Assembly (NCBI RefSeq): GCF_002149965.1
Contig: NZ_MSQB01000006.1
Span: 288-64,287, forward strand
Length of the DNA stretch: 64,000 nucleotides
DNA from: Novosphingobium panipatense
GTDB taxonomy: Bacteria; Pseudomonadota; Alphaproteobacteria; Sphingomonadales; Sphingomonadaceae
Reading direction: 5' to 3'
Shown here: positions 9,114 through 18,006 of the stretch, in pieces
Layout of the letters: each line of letters starts with the position of its first letter
Position numbering within the stretch: position 1 is the first letter of the stretch
Made by a program: the position numbers and the translations under genes
Notes under the pieces: generated by a model
Databases searched by the model: none
What the model saw: the letters and a program-made list of their open reading frames with translations, nothing else
What the model was told of the DNA's origin: nothing

Positions 9114-10457
9114 TCAGTTCTTGCTGGCAATGGCACGGCCGTAACCCCTCAGGCCCAGCAGCAGCGCAGCCACCGACAGCGGCGAGGCCACGGCGCAGAC
9201 TATGGTGATGGCATTGGGCAGGGCGGCGGGATCGCCGTACCAATAGTCGGTGACCAGCGCGATCGCGAAGGGGCCACCGGCCGCGCCGATCAGGTTTACC
9301 ATCAGCATGTAGCCCGCCGATATCGAGGCTCGCATCCGGTTTGGGGTGATCTCCTGAAGCGCGGCCAGGCCGCCGCCGAAATTGAACCCGGCCAGGAAGT
9401 TCATCGCCCCGATCAGCGTCAGCGCCAGCGACGCCTCGGCAGCCTGCGGGAAGAGCGTGGTGACCGGGATCAGTGCCGAGAAACCGAACAAGGCGACCAT
9501 AAGGTTGGCGCGTTCGACCCCGCGGCGGCGCAGCGCGGCCGCCGCGAAGCCACCTGCCAGCGTGCCGCTCACGCCGCACACTGCGGTTATGGTGCCATAG
9601 ATCCCGCCGATTTCAGCAGTCGTCAGGCCGTACTTTCGTTCGAGGAAGGCGGGGATCCAGGCGCCGGTGGCGTTGCCGACCAAGATCATCAGGGCGAAGC
9701 CGCAGCTGATACCCAGATAGGCCTGCCAATGGCGGGCGATATGGGCGGCCAGTTCGGAGAACGGCGGGCTGGCCGCAGCGGCGGTGCCATTGAGGCCCAT
9801 GCGGGCGGGCTCGCGTACCAGCAGCATGGCGCCGGAGAGCACGATGCCGGGGATGCCGAGCATCAGGAAAACCAGATGCCAGCCTTTCACCGCGCCGATC
9901 ACCGGCAGCAGGACCACGCTGCCCGGCGGAACGACGCTTGCGAGAAAGCCGCCGAGCAGGAGAGCGGCGGCCCCGCCGACATAGATACCCATCTGGTAGA
10001 CGCCCATGGCGGCGGCCAGGCGTTCCTTGGGGAAGTAGTCGGCCAGGATCGAATAGGCGGCAGGGCTGAGGCCGCCTTCACCGGCGCCGACGCCGATCCG
10101 CGCCACGAACAGCGTGCCGAAGCTGCGGGCAAGGCCGCAGAGGGCCGTGGCGATGCTCCAGATGAAGACGGCACCGGCCACGATGTTGCGGCGGTTGGCG
10201 CGGTCCGCCAGCCGCGCTACCGGAATTCCGACCAGTACGTAGAACATCGTGAAACTGAGGCCGTAGAGCAGGCTCATCGCTGTGTCGGAGGCCTGCAGAT
10301 CTTCCTTGATCGGCTGGACGAGGAGGGCAAGCGCCTGTCGGTCCACGAAGGCCAGGGTGTTCGCCGCTGCCAGCATTCCGGCAGCGAACCACGCCCTTTT
10401 CTGCGAAGGCCACTGACGACCATCGCTCTCGCACTGTTCCCTCACGATCCCCTCCAT
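9114..10457 (-). CDS. MFS transporter (sphingomonad catabolic type)
   Basis: A 12-helix major facilitator of about 447 residues. It has the family signatures of the ACS/spinster-like transporters: FVDRQALALLVQPIKEDL in helix 1, RLADRANRRNI in the 2-3 loop, and GVGAGEGGLSPAAYS in helix 4. It is the first gene of the leftward operon and is followed by five sulfatases, so it probably carries the desulfated or released product across the inner membrane. The ATG at 10457 has a weak ribosome site; a GTG at 10445 sits 5 bp after GGAGG and may be the real start. It is clearly paralogous to the transporter at 19974-21347. Confidence 0.9.
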   Translation of the reverse strand: MEGIVREQCESDGRQWPSQKRAWFAAGMLAAANTLAFVDRQALALLVQPIKEDLQASDTAMSLLYGLSFTMFYVLVGIPVARLADRANRRNIVAGAVFIWSIATALCGLARSFGTLFVARIGVGAGEGGLSPAAYSILADYFPKERLAAAMGVYQMGIYVGGAAALLLGGFLASVVPPGSVVLLPVIGAVKGWHLVFLMLGIPGIVLSGAMLLVREPARMGLNGTAAAASPPFSELAAHIARHWQAYLGISCGFALMILVGNATGAWIPAFLERKYGLTTAEIGGIYGTITAVCGVSGTLAGGFAAAALRRRGVERANLMVALFGFSALIPVTTLFPQAAEASLALTLIGAMNFLAGFNFGGGLAALQEITPNRMRASISAGYMLMVNLIGAAGGPFAIALVTDYWYGDPAALPNAITIVCAVASPLSVAALLLGLRGYGRAIASKN

Positions 10458-10490
10458 TTGATGTGGTCCGCGTCGTTTGCGCGGCCTATA

Positions 10491-10528
10491 TTTAACGCTA
10501 AAACAGCAAGAGTAGACCTGGATGTCAA
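10491..10528 (-). promoter_or_regulatory. Promoter and LacI-type operator for the MFS-sulfatase operon
   Basis: On the minus strand a perfect TTGACA (10528 to 10523) is followed by a palindrome TTTAGCGTTAAA (10502 to 10491), which overlies the expected -10 region. The same TTGACA-then-operator layout occurs at 10679 and 19849. Binding there would block polymerase, as expected for LacI-family repression. Confidence 0.65.
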
Positions 10529-10658
10529 TCGGGTTTTTCAACCGCTTCAGTTGCAGCTGTGGCGCGGAGGACACGCCCAGCAGTTCTTCGTTAGTGCCAT
10601 TGGACGGCAACATGAGGAAATGTGCCGTTTTCGCGGCAGTCACACGCAGCACATCGAT

Positions 10659-10670
10659 ATTAGCGGTAAA
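10659..10670. promoter_or_regulatory. Auxiliary LacI-type operator
   Basis: ATTAGCGGTAAA matches the TTTAGCGYTAAA consensus at 10 of 12 positions and lies just upstream of the receptor promoter's -35 box. It is weaker than the other copies and may be a secondary binding site. Confidence 0.45.
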
Positions 10671-10678
10671 ATAAATCG

Positions 10679-10714
10679 TTGACAGGTCCGCCTAGCGTAG
10701 AGTTTAGCGTTACA
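10679..10714 (+). promoter_or_regulatory. Promoter and LacI-type operator for the receptor operon
   Basis: TTGACA at 10679-10684 is followed by TTTAGCGTTACA at 10703-10714, covering the expected -10 and start region of the TonB-receptor operon. The -10 box itself is poor, as in the two sister promoters. Confidence 0.65.
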
Positions 10715-10797
10715 TGAATCAGGTGATTCGAACCCGGTGCGGACTTCCAGGAGAACTGGACGTCAAAGATGCCGGGAGCCCAAGTGGAGGGGAAAAC

Positions 10798-13179
10798 ATG
10801 TCTCTGAAGACCATTCTCGGTGCGTCTACCGTTTCCGTTACCGCGCTCGGCGTCGCGCTTCTCTGGACCGCACCGGCCATGGCGCAGGATGCAGTCGCGC
10901 CCGACGGAACCATGCCCGGCGATATCGTCGTTACCGCGCAGAAGCGCGCCGAGCGCCTTCAGGACGTGCCGCTGGCCGTCACCGCCGTGAGCGCCGACGC
11001 GCTGGCCGCGCGCCAGATCAACGATACGACCTCGCTCGTTACCGCCATCCCCTCGCTCTCGTTCCAGCAGGGTGCCAATCCCACCAATACCAGCTTCCGC
11101 ATTCGCGGGGTCGGAACCGCGCTGTTCGGCCAAGGCGTTGAATCCTCGGTTTCGGTGGTCGTCGATGGCGTCGTCGCAGTGCGTTCGGCCCAGGGCTTTT
11201 CGGAACTGGCCGACATCGAGCGCATCGAAGTGCTGCGCGGCCCGCAGGGCACGCTGTTCGGCAAGAACGCTTCCGCCGGCGTCATCAGCGTGACGACCGC
11301 GCGCCCTTCCGACACGTTCGAGGGCAAGGGCGAAATCACGATCGCCGAGCATAACGAATACCGCGCGCGGGGGACCGTCTCCGGCCCGATCACCGATACC
11401 CTGCGAGCCCGCGTCTCGGGCTTCTACAGCGATGTCCAGGGCGTGACGCGCAACATCGGCACCGACAAGTGGGTGAACGGCTCGAAGAGCTGGGGCGTGC
11501 GCGGGAAGCTGGAGTGGGAAGCCACGCCCAACCTCACCTTCCTGCTGGCTGGTGAATACAAAAAGACCGATGCGGACTGCTGCGCCTCCACGCTGATCTC
11601 CATCGTCAATCCGGTGCTGCAGCAAGTCGTCGGCCCGATCGACGCCAGCCGCAAGAACCGCACGATCAACGAAGACACCGACACTTACGCCAACAGCAAG
11701 TCGCAGACTTACTCGCTACAGGCGGACTGGGACCTCGGCGCTGCCTCGATCACCTCGATCACGGCCTACCAAAAGTACGATCTGGAAGTGAACCAGCCGA
11801 TCGACCGCATCAATGCCACTTCGCCGCTCTACTTGGGCAGTGCCGCCTTCGCGCCTTATACTTTCTGGAACCAGAATCACGGCATCGTCGATCTGAGCGC
11901 CTGGTCGCAGGAACTGCGCATTGCCAATAACGGCAAGTCGGACCTGAACTACGTCGTCGGTGCCTTCTACATGCACAGCGACATCCTGCGGCCCTTCGAC
12001 CGCCGCCGGGCCCGCTGCACCACCGGCATCGTCGGCCAGCCTTGCGCTCCCACCAACATCGTGTGGCAGTCCGCCCAAAGCCGCATTCGTCTGAAGCAGG
12101 ACAGCATCGCCGCGTTCGGTCAGGCGGACTATGGCATCGTCGGCGGGCTCCGCGCGATCGGCGGCATTCGTGTGCAATACGAGAAGGGCACCAATAGCGG
12201 CACCCGCACCGCGCCGATCGTCGCCGGAGACAACGTGTTTCCTGGCAATGCCAGCACCAGCGGCAGCTTCTCGGCCCACGACACCGCCGTTACCGGCAAG
12301 GCCGGGTTGCAATACGAATTCAACCGCAATGCACAGGTCTATGCGACATATACGCGCGGTTACAAGGGCCTGGGCTACGAGATGGAAATCTCGGCCGATC
12401 TCGCCAATCAGAACGCGATCCAGCCCGAGCACGTCAATGCCTATGAAATCGGCTTCAAGGGCAGCACGGCGGATCGCACGCTGACTTTCTCGGCCGCGCT
12501 GTTCCAGGCGGACTATTCGAACCTTCAGGTCCAGGCCAACCGTTCCGACCCGACGACCGGCGTCATCCAGTTCGTCACCACCAATGCCGGTTCCTCGCGC
12601 AGCCGGGGCTTCGAAATCGAAGCGACCATGCGTCCGTCGGACTCGTTCTCGGTCAACGCGGGCGTTACTTACGCGCAGTCGCGGATCAACATCGACGGCC
12701 TGAACTGCCCGTTGCAGCTGCAGGCCGCCGCGCCGGTAATGACCGGTACGCCGATCAACATGTGCTACCGCACGGCCCCCGGCGCGACGCCGCAGCAGAA
12801 CCTGCGCAATCGTCCGCTCCAGGCCAGCCCCGACTGGCGCGTCACCCTGTCGCCGCGCTACGACTACGAAGGCGACAAGTTCAGCGCCTTCGCGCAACTG
12901 GGCGTGAACTTCACCAGCGCGCAGTACTTCACGTCGGAGTTGGACCCGCTGACCCGCCAGCCGTCCTACACGCTGGTGGATGCCACGATCGGTGTCGCCA
13001 CGCCGGACAAGCGCTACAGCCTCTCGGTCTTCGTGAAGAACCTGTTCGACACCAACTACCTGACCAGCATCGGCCACAACTCGCTGATGTCCACCACGGC
13101 CAATCCCTACGATCTGGTCGGCACCTACAACAAGGATTCCAGCCGCTACTTCGGTGCGACCTTCGGCGCCCGTTTCTGA
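10798..13179 (+). CDS. TonB-dependent outer-membrane receptor
   Basis: A 793-residue TonB-dependent receptor. The ATG at 10798 follows GGAGGGG with good spacing and starts a Sec signal (MSLKTILGAS...APAMAQ). The mature start has GDIVVTAQKRAERLQDVP, a TonB-box-like IVVTA followed by the plug domain (FRIRGVG, IERIEVLRGPQGTLFGKNASAGVISV). The rest is a 22-strand barrel typical of the sphingomonad receptors for plant- or aromatic-derived compounds rather than siderophores, ending in RYFGATFGARF with a terminal Phe. As the first gene of an operon with sulfatase, GH3 and gentisate genes, it probably imports the sulfated substrate. Confidence 0.93.
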   Translation: MSLKTILGASTVSVTALGVALLWTAPAMAQDAVAPDGTMPGDIVVTAQKRAERLQDVPLAVTAVSADALAARQINDTTSLVTAIPSLSFQQGANPTNTSFRIRGVGTALFGQGVESSVSVVVDGVVAVRSAQGFSELADIERIEVLRGPQGTLFGKNASAGVISVTTARPSDTFEGKGEITIAEHNEYRARGTVSGPITDTLRARVSGFYSDVQGVTRNIGTDKWVNGSKSWGVRGKLEWEATPNLTFLLAGEYKKTDADCCASTLISIVNPVLQQVVGPIDASRKNRTINEDTDTYANSKSQTYSLQADWDLGAASITSITAYQKYDLEVNQPIDRINATSPLYLGSAAFAPYTFWNQNHGIVDLSAWSQELRIANNGKSDLNYVVGAFYMHSDILRPFDRRRARCTTGIVGQPCAPTNIVWQSAQSRIRLKQDSIAAFGQADYGIVGGLRAIGGIRVQYEKGTNSGTRTAPIVAGDNVFPGNASTSGSFSAHDTAVTGKAGLQYEFNRNAQVYATYTRGYKGLGYEMEISADLANQNAIQPEHVNAYEIGFKGSTADRTLTFSAALFQADYSNLQVQANRSDPTTGVIQFVTTNAGSSRSRGFEIEATMRPSDSFSVNAGVTYAQSRINIDGLNCPLQLQAAAPVMTGTPINMCYRTAPGATPQQNLRNRPLQASPDWRVTLSPRYDYEGDKFSAFAQLGVNFTSAQYFTSELDPLTRQPSYTLVDATIGVATPDKRYSLSVFVKNLFDTNYLTSIGHNSLMSTTANPYDLVGTYNKDSSRYFGATFGARF

Positions 13180-13232
13180 GACCCACCTTGGGCCGGGCGC
13201 TATCGCCCGGCCGCTTCTTGAAGGATCGTTCC

Positions 13233-14579
13233 TTGGACCGACGCAAGTTTCTGGCATCGAGCGCCGTAGCGGCCGCAGCCTGTTCGGCCCCTGCCGCCAT
13301 GGCTGCGGAAAGGCGCCGCCCGCGCAACGTCGTCGTGATCCTCTGCGACGATCTGGGCTATGGCGATCTGGGAATGACCGGCGCTCGCGGTATCGCCACG
13401 CCGAACATCGATGCCATGGCGCGTGAGGGGCTGACCTTCTCCCAGTTCTATGCCGCCGCCAACTTGTGTACGCCGTCGCGCGCAGGACTGCTCACCGGCC
13501 GCTATCCCGTGCGAACCGGCCTGGGCGACAAGGTCATCCTCTACAACGACGACCGTGTCCTGCCGCAGTCCGAAGTGACCATTGCCGAGGCGCTGAAGCC
13601 CGCCGGCTATGCGACCGGCCTGTTCGGCAAGTGGCACCTGGGCCATCGCGGACCGGACTGGCTGCCCACCCGTCACGGTTTCGACCGCTTCGTGGGCATT
13701 CCTTACAGCCACGACATGAGCCCGCTGGTCCTCGTGCGCGCGGAGGCCGGGAAAGACGCCGTCCAGACACCCACCGAAATCACGCCGCTCCAGCAGATCT
13801 TCTGCGAGGAGGCCGAGAAATTCATCACCGAGAACGCCGCGCGGCCGTTCTTCGTCGAACTGGCACTGAGCGCGCCGCACTTGCCCTGCCATCCGCCTGC
13901 GCCTTTCGCGGGCCGCTCCAACGCGGGGGCCTATGGCGATTCCGTCGAAGAGGTGGACGACAAGGTCGGCCGTATCCTGGCACTGCTCCGCAAGCTCAAG
14001 CTCGAGCGGGACACGCTGGTGCTCTTCACTTCCGACAACGGGCCCTGGTACGAAGGTTCGAGCGGCCCCCTGCGCCAACGCAAGGGCGGCGGCGGTTACG
14101 ACGGCGCCAGCAAGGTGCCGCTGATCGCCTGGTGTCCCGGCTCCATCTCCGCATCCGGCCACAGCGATGCGATCGCCATGGCCATAGACTTTCTCCCCAC
14201 CTGCTGCGCCTTGGCCGGTGTCGCTCTTCCTGCTGCGGAACTGGACGGCAAGGACATTTCCTCGATCCTGTTCGGCGGCGCGCAGCAGTCTCCCCACGAG
14301 GAACTCGTCCTGTTCAACAATGAAGACCCGGTGGCGATCCGCACGCAACGCTGGAAATATGTTTCCGGTGACTACTTCTTGGCCGGTTTCAGACCCACCG
14401 ATCCCAAGTACCCCCAACTCTACGATCTCAGCGCCGATGGCTCGGAGAACTACAGCGTGGCCGACCGGCACCCGGAAGTGCTGGACGATATGCGCCGCCG
14501 CCTCGCTGCCGCCCGCGCCCGCTTTGCGCCTTTCAAGCGCGGCCCCGTGGCCGTGACTTCGGGAACTATTCATGACTGA
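13233..14579 (+). CDS. Tat-exported sulfatase
   Basis: A 448-residue type I sulfatase. No ATG fits; a TTG at 13233, 7 bp after AAGGA, begins a short twin-arginine leader (LDRRKFLASSAVAAAACSA...AMAA), so I took that start. Motifs: CDDLGYGDLG, formylglycine motif CTPSR at Cys79 followed by AGLLTGRYP, GKWHLGHRG and TSDNGPWYEG. It is similar in style to arylsulfatase-A-like enzymes. It is 53 bp after the receptor and its end overlaps the GH3 start by 8 bp. Being in a separate operon from the other five sulfatases but under the same operator type, it may remove the first or the key sulfate. Confidence 0.9.
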   Translation: MDRRKFLASSAVAAAACSAPAAMAAERRRPRNVVVILCDDLGYGDLGMTGARGIATPNIDAMAREGLTFSQFYAAANLCTPSRAGLLTGRYPVRTGLGDKVILYNDDRVLPQSEVTIAEALKPAGYATGLFGKWHLGHRGPDWLPTRHGFDRFVGIPYSHDMSPLVLVRAEAGKDAVQTPTEITPLQQIFCEEAEKFITENAARPFFVELALSAPHLPCHPPAPFAGRSNAGAYGDSVEEVDDKVGRILALLRKLKLERDTLVLFTSDNGPWYEGSSGPLRQRKGGGGYDGASKVPLIAWCPGSISASGHSDAIAMAIDFLPTCCALAGVALPAAELDGKDISSILFGGAQQSPHEELVLFNNEDPVAIRTQRWKYVSGDYFLAGFRPTDPKYPQLYDLSADGSENYSVADRHPEVLDDMRRRLAAARARFAPFKRGPVAVTSGTIHD

Positions 14580-16254
14580 TACCGATACCGTCGACCCCCT
14601 CGCGATCGACGCCCAGGCCCGTACCTGGGTGGAGCGCACCCGAGATGCGATGAGCACCGAGGAGAAGGTCGGCCAGCTTTTCGTCTTCTCCACCTCGCAG
14701 GACAGCCGCGAGGAACTGGCCCCGCTGCTGGCGCTGAAGCCGGGCGGCATCAACCGCTTTCCCCGCCCGGACCTCGCGGCCTTCCGCGATGCGACGATGT
14801 TCGCGGTGGAAAGCGCCAGCGTGCCGCCGATCTTCACCGGCGACATCGAGGGCGGCACCATCAGCTATCCCTTCGCCACTGCCGTACCCAATATCATGGG
14901 CTTGGCGGCTTGCGACGATCTCGCCACGACAGAGTCCATCGCCCGTCTTGTCGCGCGCGAGAGCAGAGTGCTCGGCTACGACTGGTCGTTCGGGCCGGTG
15001 GTGGACATCAACGAGGCCTTCCGCAGCGCCATCGTGGGCACGCGTTCCTTCGGATCGGATCCCGAGCGCGTATTGGCGCAGGCCCGTGCCTATGCCCGTG
15101 TCCTTCAGGAAGAGGGCGTGGCCGCCTGCCTCAAGCACTGGCCGGGCGACGGTTTCGACGAGCGCGACCAGCATCTGGTCACCAGCGTCAACCCGCTCTC
15201 GGTGGAGGAGTGGCATGCGCTCTACGGCCGCATCTACGGAACGCTCATCCGGGACGGGGTGATGACGGTGATGTCCGCGCATATCGCCTTTCCCGCCTAT
15301 ATTCGCTCGCGCATGCCGGATGCCGGCCGCGAGGCGTTCCAGCCCGCCACCGTCTCGCGGCTGCTCAACCACGACCTGCTGCGCGGCGAGCTGGGCTTCA
15401 AGGGCCTGATCATCTCCGACGCCACCGGCATGGGCGGGCTGACGGGCTGGATGGAGCGCGCCGAGACGGTGCCGACCGTGATCGAGAACGGCTGCGACAT
15501 CTTCCTGTTCAGCCGCGCGCCGGAACGGGACTACGGCTTCATGCTGGACGGCCTGCGCAAGGGCCTCCTCTCCGAAGCGCGGCTGGAGGAAGCGGTCACG
15601 CGCATCCTCACGCTCAAGGCGCGGCTGGGGCTGCACTTGCGCGAGCCTTCGGAGCGGCTGATGCCGCTTGCCGACATGCGGGAGGCGCTTCAGGCCCCCG
15701 CAGACCTCGAAACGGCCCGCGCCGCCGCAGGACAGAGCATCACCCTGGTCAAGGACGTTCAGGACCTGCTGCCGCTCGATCCCGTGAAGCACCGCCGGGT
15801 CGTGGTGATCGAGGAGGAAGGCTTCAGCTTCTGGGACGGCTCGCTCGATCGCGGCTACGGCTCTGTGTTCGCCGAGCTGGCGCAGCGCGGCTTCGAGGTG
15901 CGCAGGTTCGATCCCGAGACGATGCCCACGCGTGAGGATACCGACCTCGTCCTCTATCTGGTCGGTCAGGAGGCCACGCCCAGCGCTTCGCGCATCTTCC
16001 TCGATTTCGCGAAGCTGCACGGCAACAACCGCAAGGCGATGACGCAGTATTCGCGCGAGATCCCCACGCTGATGGTCTCCTTCGGCCAGCCCTATTATCT
16101 GTTCGATGCCCCGCACATGCAGACCAGCGTGAACGCCTATAGTTCGATCGAGCCGGTGCAGCGTGAGGCGGTCCGCCGCCTGACGGGAGAGGTGCCGTTC
16201 ACCGGCGTCAGCCCGGTCGATCCGTTCTGCGGCCTCGAACAGCTGAAGTGGTGA
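14572..16254 (+). CDS. GH3 family glycoside hydrolase, NagZ-like
   Basis: A 560-residue GH3 enzyme without a signal peptide, so it is probably cytoplasmic. The substrate motif is KHWPGDG (Lys188-His189) and the nucleophile is Asp283 in ISDATGM. After KHWPGDG comes DERDQHL, where Asp and His201 align with the Asp-His dyad (KHFPGHGDT..DSHL) that serves as acid/base in GH3 beta-N-acetylglucosaminidases. This suggests a NagZ-type mechanism, unlike the other GH3 enzyme of this island. A C-terminal alpha/beta domain (residues about 390-540) is also present. It overlaps the sulfatase by 8 bp and is 7 bp before the gentisate dioxygenase, so it probably frees an aglycone from an imported glycoside. 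Confidence 0.87.
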   Translation: MTDTDTVDPLAIDAQARTWVERTRDAMSTEEKVGQLFVFSTSQDSREELAPLLALKPGGINRFPRPDLAAFRDATMFAVESASVPPIFTGDIEGGTISYPFATAVPNIMGLAACDDLATTESIARLVARESRVLGYDWSFGPVVDINEAFRSAIVGTRSFGSDPERVLAQARAYARVLQEEGVAACLKHWPGDGFDERDQHLVTSVNPLSVEEWHALYGRIYGTLIRDGVMTVMSAHIAFPAYIRSRMPDAGREAFQPATVSRLLNHDLLRGELGFKGLIISDATGMGGLTGWMERAETVPTVIENGCDIFLFSRAPERDYGFMLDGLRKGLLSEARLEEAVTRILTLKARLGLHLREPSERLMPLADMREALQAPADLETARAAAGQSITLVKDVQDLLPLDPVKHRRVVVIEEEGFSFWDGSLDRGYGSVFAELAQRGFEVRRFDPETMPTREDTDLVLYLVGQEATPSASRIFLDFAKLHGNNRKAMTQYSREIPTLMVSFGQPYYLFDAPHMQTSVNAYSSIEPVQREAVRRLTGEVPFTGVSPVDPFCGLEQLKW

Positions 16255-16261
16255 GGGCGAC

Positions 16262-17311
16262 ATGACCGAAGGCGCCAACGACCAGCGATCGCAGCTTGAA
16301 GCGCTCTATGCCGCAATGGCGCCGCAAGGGCTTCAGCCCTTGTGGGAAAGCCTTCACGCGCTGGTGCTGACCGAGCCGCGCTCTCCCGCCCGTCCATGGC
16401 GGTGGGACTACGAGGAGACGCGCGCCTTCCTGATGCGGGCCGGCGACATCATCAGCGCCGAACAGGCCGAGCGCCGGGTGCTGATCATGGAGAACCCCGG
16501 CCTGACGGGTCAGGCGGCGATCACGCCCAGCCTCTATGCGGGGCTCCAGCTTATCCTGCCCGGCGAAGTGGCGCCCTGCCACCGCCATGCGCAGAACGCC
16601 CTGCGCTTCGTCATGGAAGGCAGCGGCGCCTTCACCGCGCTCGACGGCGAGAAAGCGGTGATGGAGCAGTTCGATCTGGTGCTGACGCCTGCCTACCAGT
16701 GGCACGATCACGGCAATGCAGGCGATGCCCCGATGATCTGGCTGGACGGCCTCGACATCCCGACCGTGCGCCTGTTCGATGCCAGCTTTGCCGAGCGTCT
16801 CGGCTCTGCGGCTCACCCTGAAACCGCCGTGCCCGGCGACACTTTGGCGCGGTACGGCCACAACATGCGGCCCATGCGCGGCAGCGCCGCGGACCGGCGA
16901 CCGGCAGGACGTCCGCTGTTCCACTATCCTTATGCCGACTGGCGGCCCGCGCTCCAGTCGCTGGCGACCGGGGGCGAGATCGACCCGCATTTCGGCCACG
17001 CCCTTGAGTTCACCAATCCCGCAGACGGCGGCCCGGTGCTCTCCACCATCTCCGCCCATGTCCGGCTGCTGCCCGCAGGCTTCGAAAGCCGCACCCGGCA
17101 GGCGACGGACGGCACCGTCCTCGTCGTCTGCGAAGGCGCGGGCGAATTGCTGCTGAGCGAGGAAACCATCGCGCTGAAGCCCAGGGACGTTGTGGTGGTG
17201 CCCTCCTGGGTGCCGCATCGCTTCCTCGCGGCGTCCGAGCTGGTCCTGTTCGCCTATTCCGACAAGGCTTCGCAAGTGAAGCTCGATCTCTACCGGGAGT
17301 GCAACCATTGA
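16262..17311 (+). CDS. Gentisate 1,2-dioxygenase
   Basis: A 349-residue bicupin. The first cupin carries the Fe(II) ligands expected for gentisate dioxygenase, His107 and His109 in CHRHAQNALRF and His148 in QWHDHG. A second cupin (about residues 240-345) has lost most ligands. The family opens the ring of 2,5-dihydroxybenzoate between C1 and C2 to give maleylpyruvate. It is followed by fumarylpyruvate hydrolase and maleylpyruvate isomerase, which complete the route to fumarate and pyruvate. Its location right behind a sulfatase and a GH3 enzyme points to a gentisate or hydroquinone-type aglycone. Related salicylate and 1-hydroxy-2-naphthoate dioxygenases are the main alternative. Confidence 0.9.
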   Translation: MTEGANDQRSQLEALYAAMAPQGLQPLWESLHALVLTEPRSPARPWRWDYEETRAFLMRAGDIISAEQAERRVLIMENPGLTGQAAITPSLYAGLQLILPGEVAPCHRHAQNALRFVMEGSGAFTALDGEKAVMEQFDLVLTPAYQWHDHGNAGDAPMIWLDGLDIPTVRLFDASFAERLGSAAHPETAVPGDTLARYGHNMRPMRGSAADRRPAGRPLFHYPYADWRPALQSLATGGEIDPHFGHALEFTNPADGGPVLSTISAHVRLLPAGFESRTRQATDGTVLVVCEGAGELLLSEETIALKPRDVVVVPSWVPHRFLAASELVLFAYSDKASQVKLDLYRECNH

Positions 17312-18006
17312 CCTATCTGTTCGACCCGCTGCCGCCTGTCCTTGCGAAGACCAGTGACGGTCACGACTATCCGGTCCGCCGGGTATTCTGCATCGGCCGC
17401 AACTATGCCGACCATGCCAAGGAAATGGGTGTCGAGGTTGACCGCGAGGCGCCGTTCTACTTCACCAAGTGGGCAGAGACCGTGATCCCCAGCGGGTCGG
17501 TCATGGCCTACCCGCCGTCGACGGCAAACTTCCATTACGAGGCCGAACTGGTGGTCGCGATCGGCAAGGGCGGGCGCGCCATCGCCGCGGCCGACGCCCT
17601 GGACCACGTCTACGGCTATGCCACCGGTCTCGACATGACCCGGCGCGATCTCCAGCTCGAAGCGCGGGCCAAGGGCCGCCCCTGGGACGCGGGCAAGAAC
17701 GTGGAGGAATCCTCTCCGCTCGGCCTGATCCATCCGATCGCCGAAACCGGCCCGCTGAACGAAGGCACGATCCGCTTGACGGTGAACGGCGAAGTCAAGC
17801 AGGAGGCAGACCTTGCCGAACTGATCCACCCGGTAGCGGACCTTATCGCCTTCCTCTCGAACGCCTACCGCCTGGAACCGGGCGACCTCATCTACACCGG
17901 CACCCCGGCGGGCGTGGGCGCCGTGGTGCCGGGCGACAAGATCGTCATCTCGGTTGCGGGCCTCAGCGATACCGTGGTGACGGTAGGGCTGCCCGCCGGT
18001 GCGTGA
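17308..18006 (+). CDS. Fumarylpyruvate hydrolase (FAH family)
   Basis: A fumarylacetoacetate-hydrolase-fold protein of about 232 residues. It has the FAH signatures RRVFCIGRNYADHAKEMG, PFYFTKWAETVIPSG, NFHYEAELVVAIGKGG with the metal-binding Glu residues, GYATGLDMTRRDLQ and YTGTPAGVGAVVPGD. The family cuts fumarylpyruvate into fumarate and pyruvate. I took the TTG at 17308, which overlaps the preceding TGA and sits 8 bp after GGGAG; a GTG at 17299 is the alternative. It is downstream of gentisate dioxygenase and its end overlaps the isomerase by 8 bp. Confidence 0.9.
   Translation: MTYLFDPLPPVLAKTSDGHDYPVRRVFCIGRNYADHAKEMGVEVDREAPFYFTKWAETVIPSGSVMAYPPSTANFHYEAELVVAIGKGGRAIAAADALDHVYGYATGLDMTRRDLQLEARAKGRPWDAGKNVEESSPLGLIHPIAETGPLNEGTIRLTVNGEVKQEADLAELIHPVADLIAFLSNAYRLEPGDLIYTGTPAGVGAVVPGDKIVISVAGLSDTVVTVGLPAGA

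Larger units (their letters stand above)
10458..10797. promoter_or_regulatory. Divergent promoter region of the sulfatase regulon
   Basis: This 340-bp gap separates the leftward MFS-sulfatase operon from the rightward receptor operon. It contains two outward-facing TTGACA boxes and three copies of a TTTAGCGYTAAA-like palindrome centred near 10497, 10665 and 10709. No coding potential is seen in it. The first two operator centres are 168 bp apart, close to 16 helical turns, which would allow DNA looping by a tetrameric LacI-type protein, though this is only inference. Confidence 0.7.

Noticed and set aside
9030..10682. Plus-strand open frame covering the MFS transporter and the divergent promoter
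   Set aside because: It is Gln/Arg/His-rich with no domain, and it runs through the operator region.
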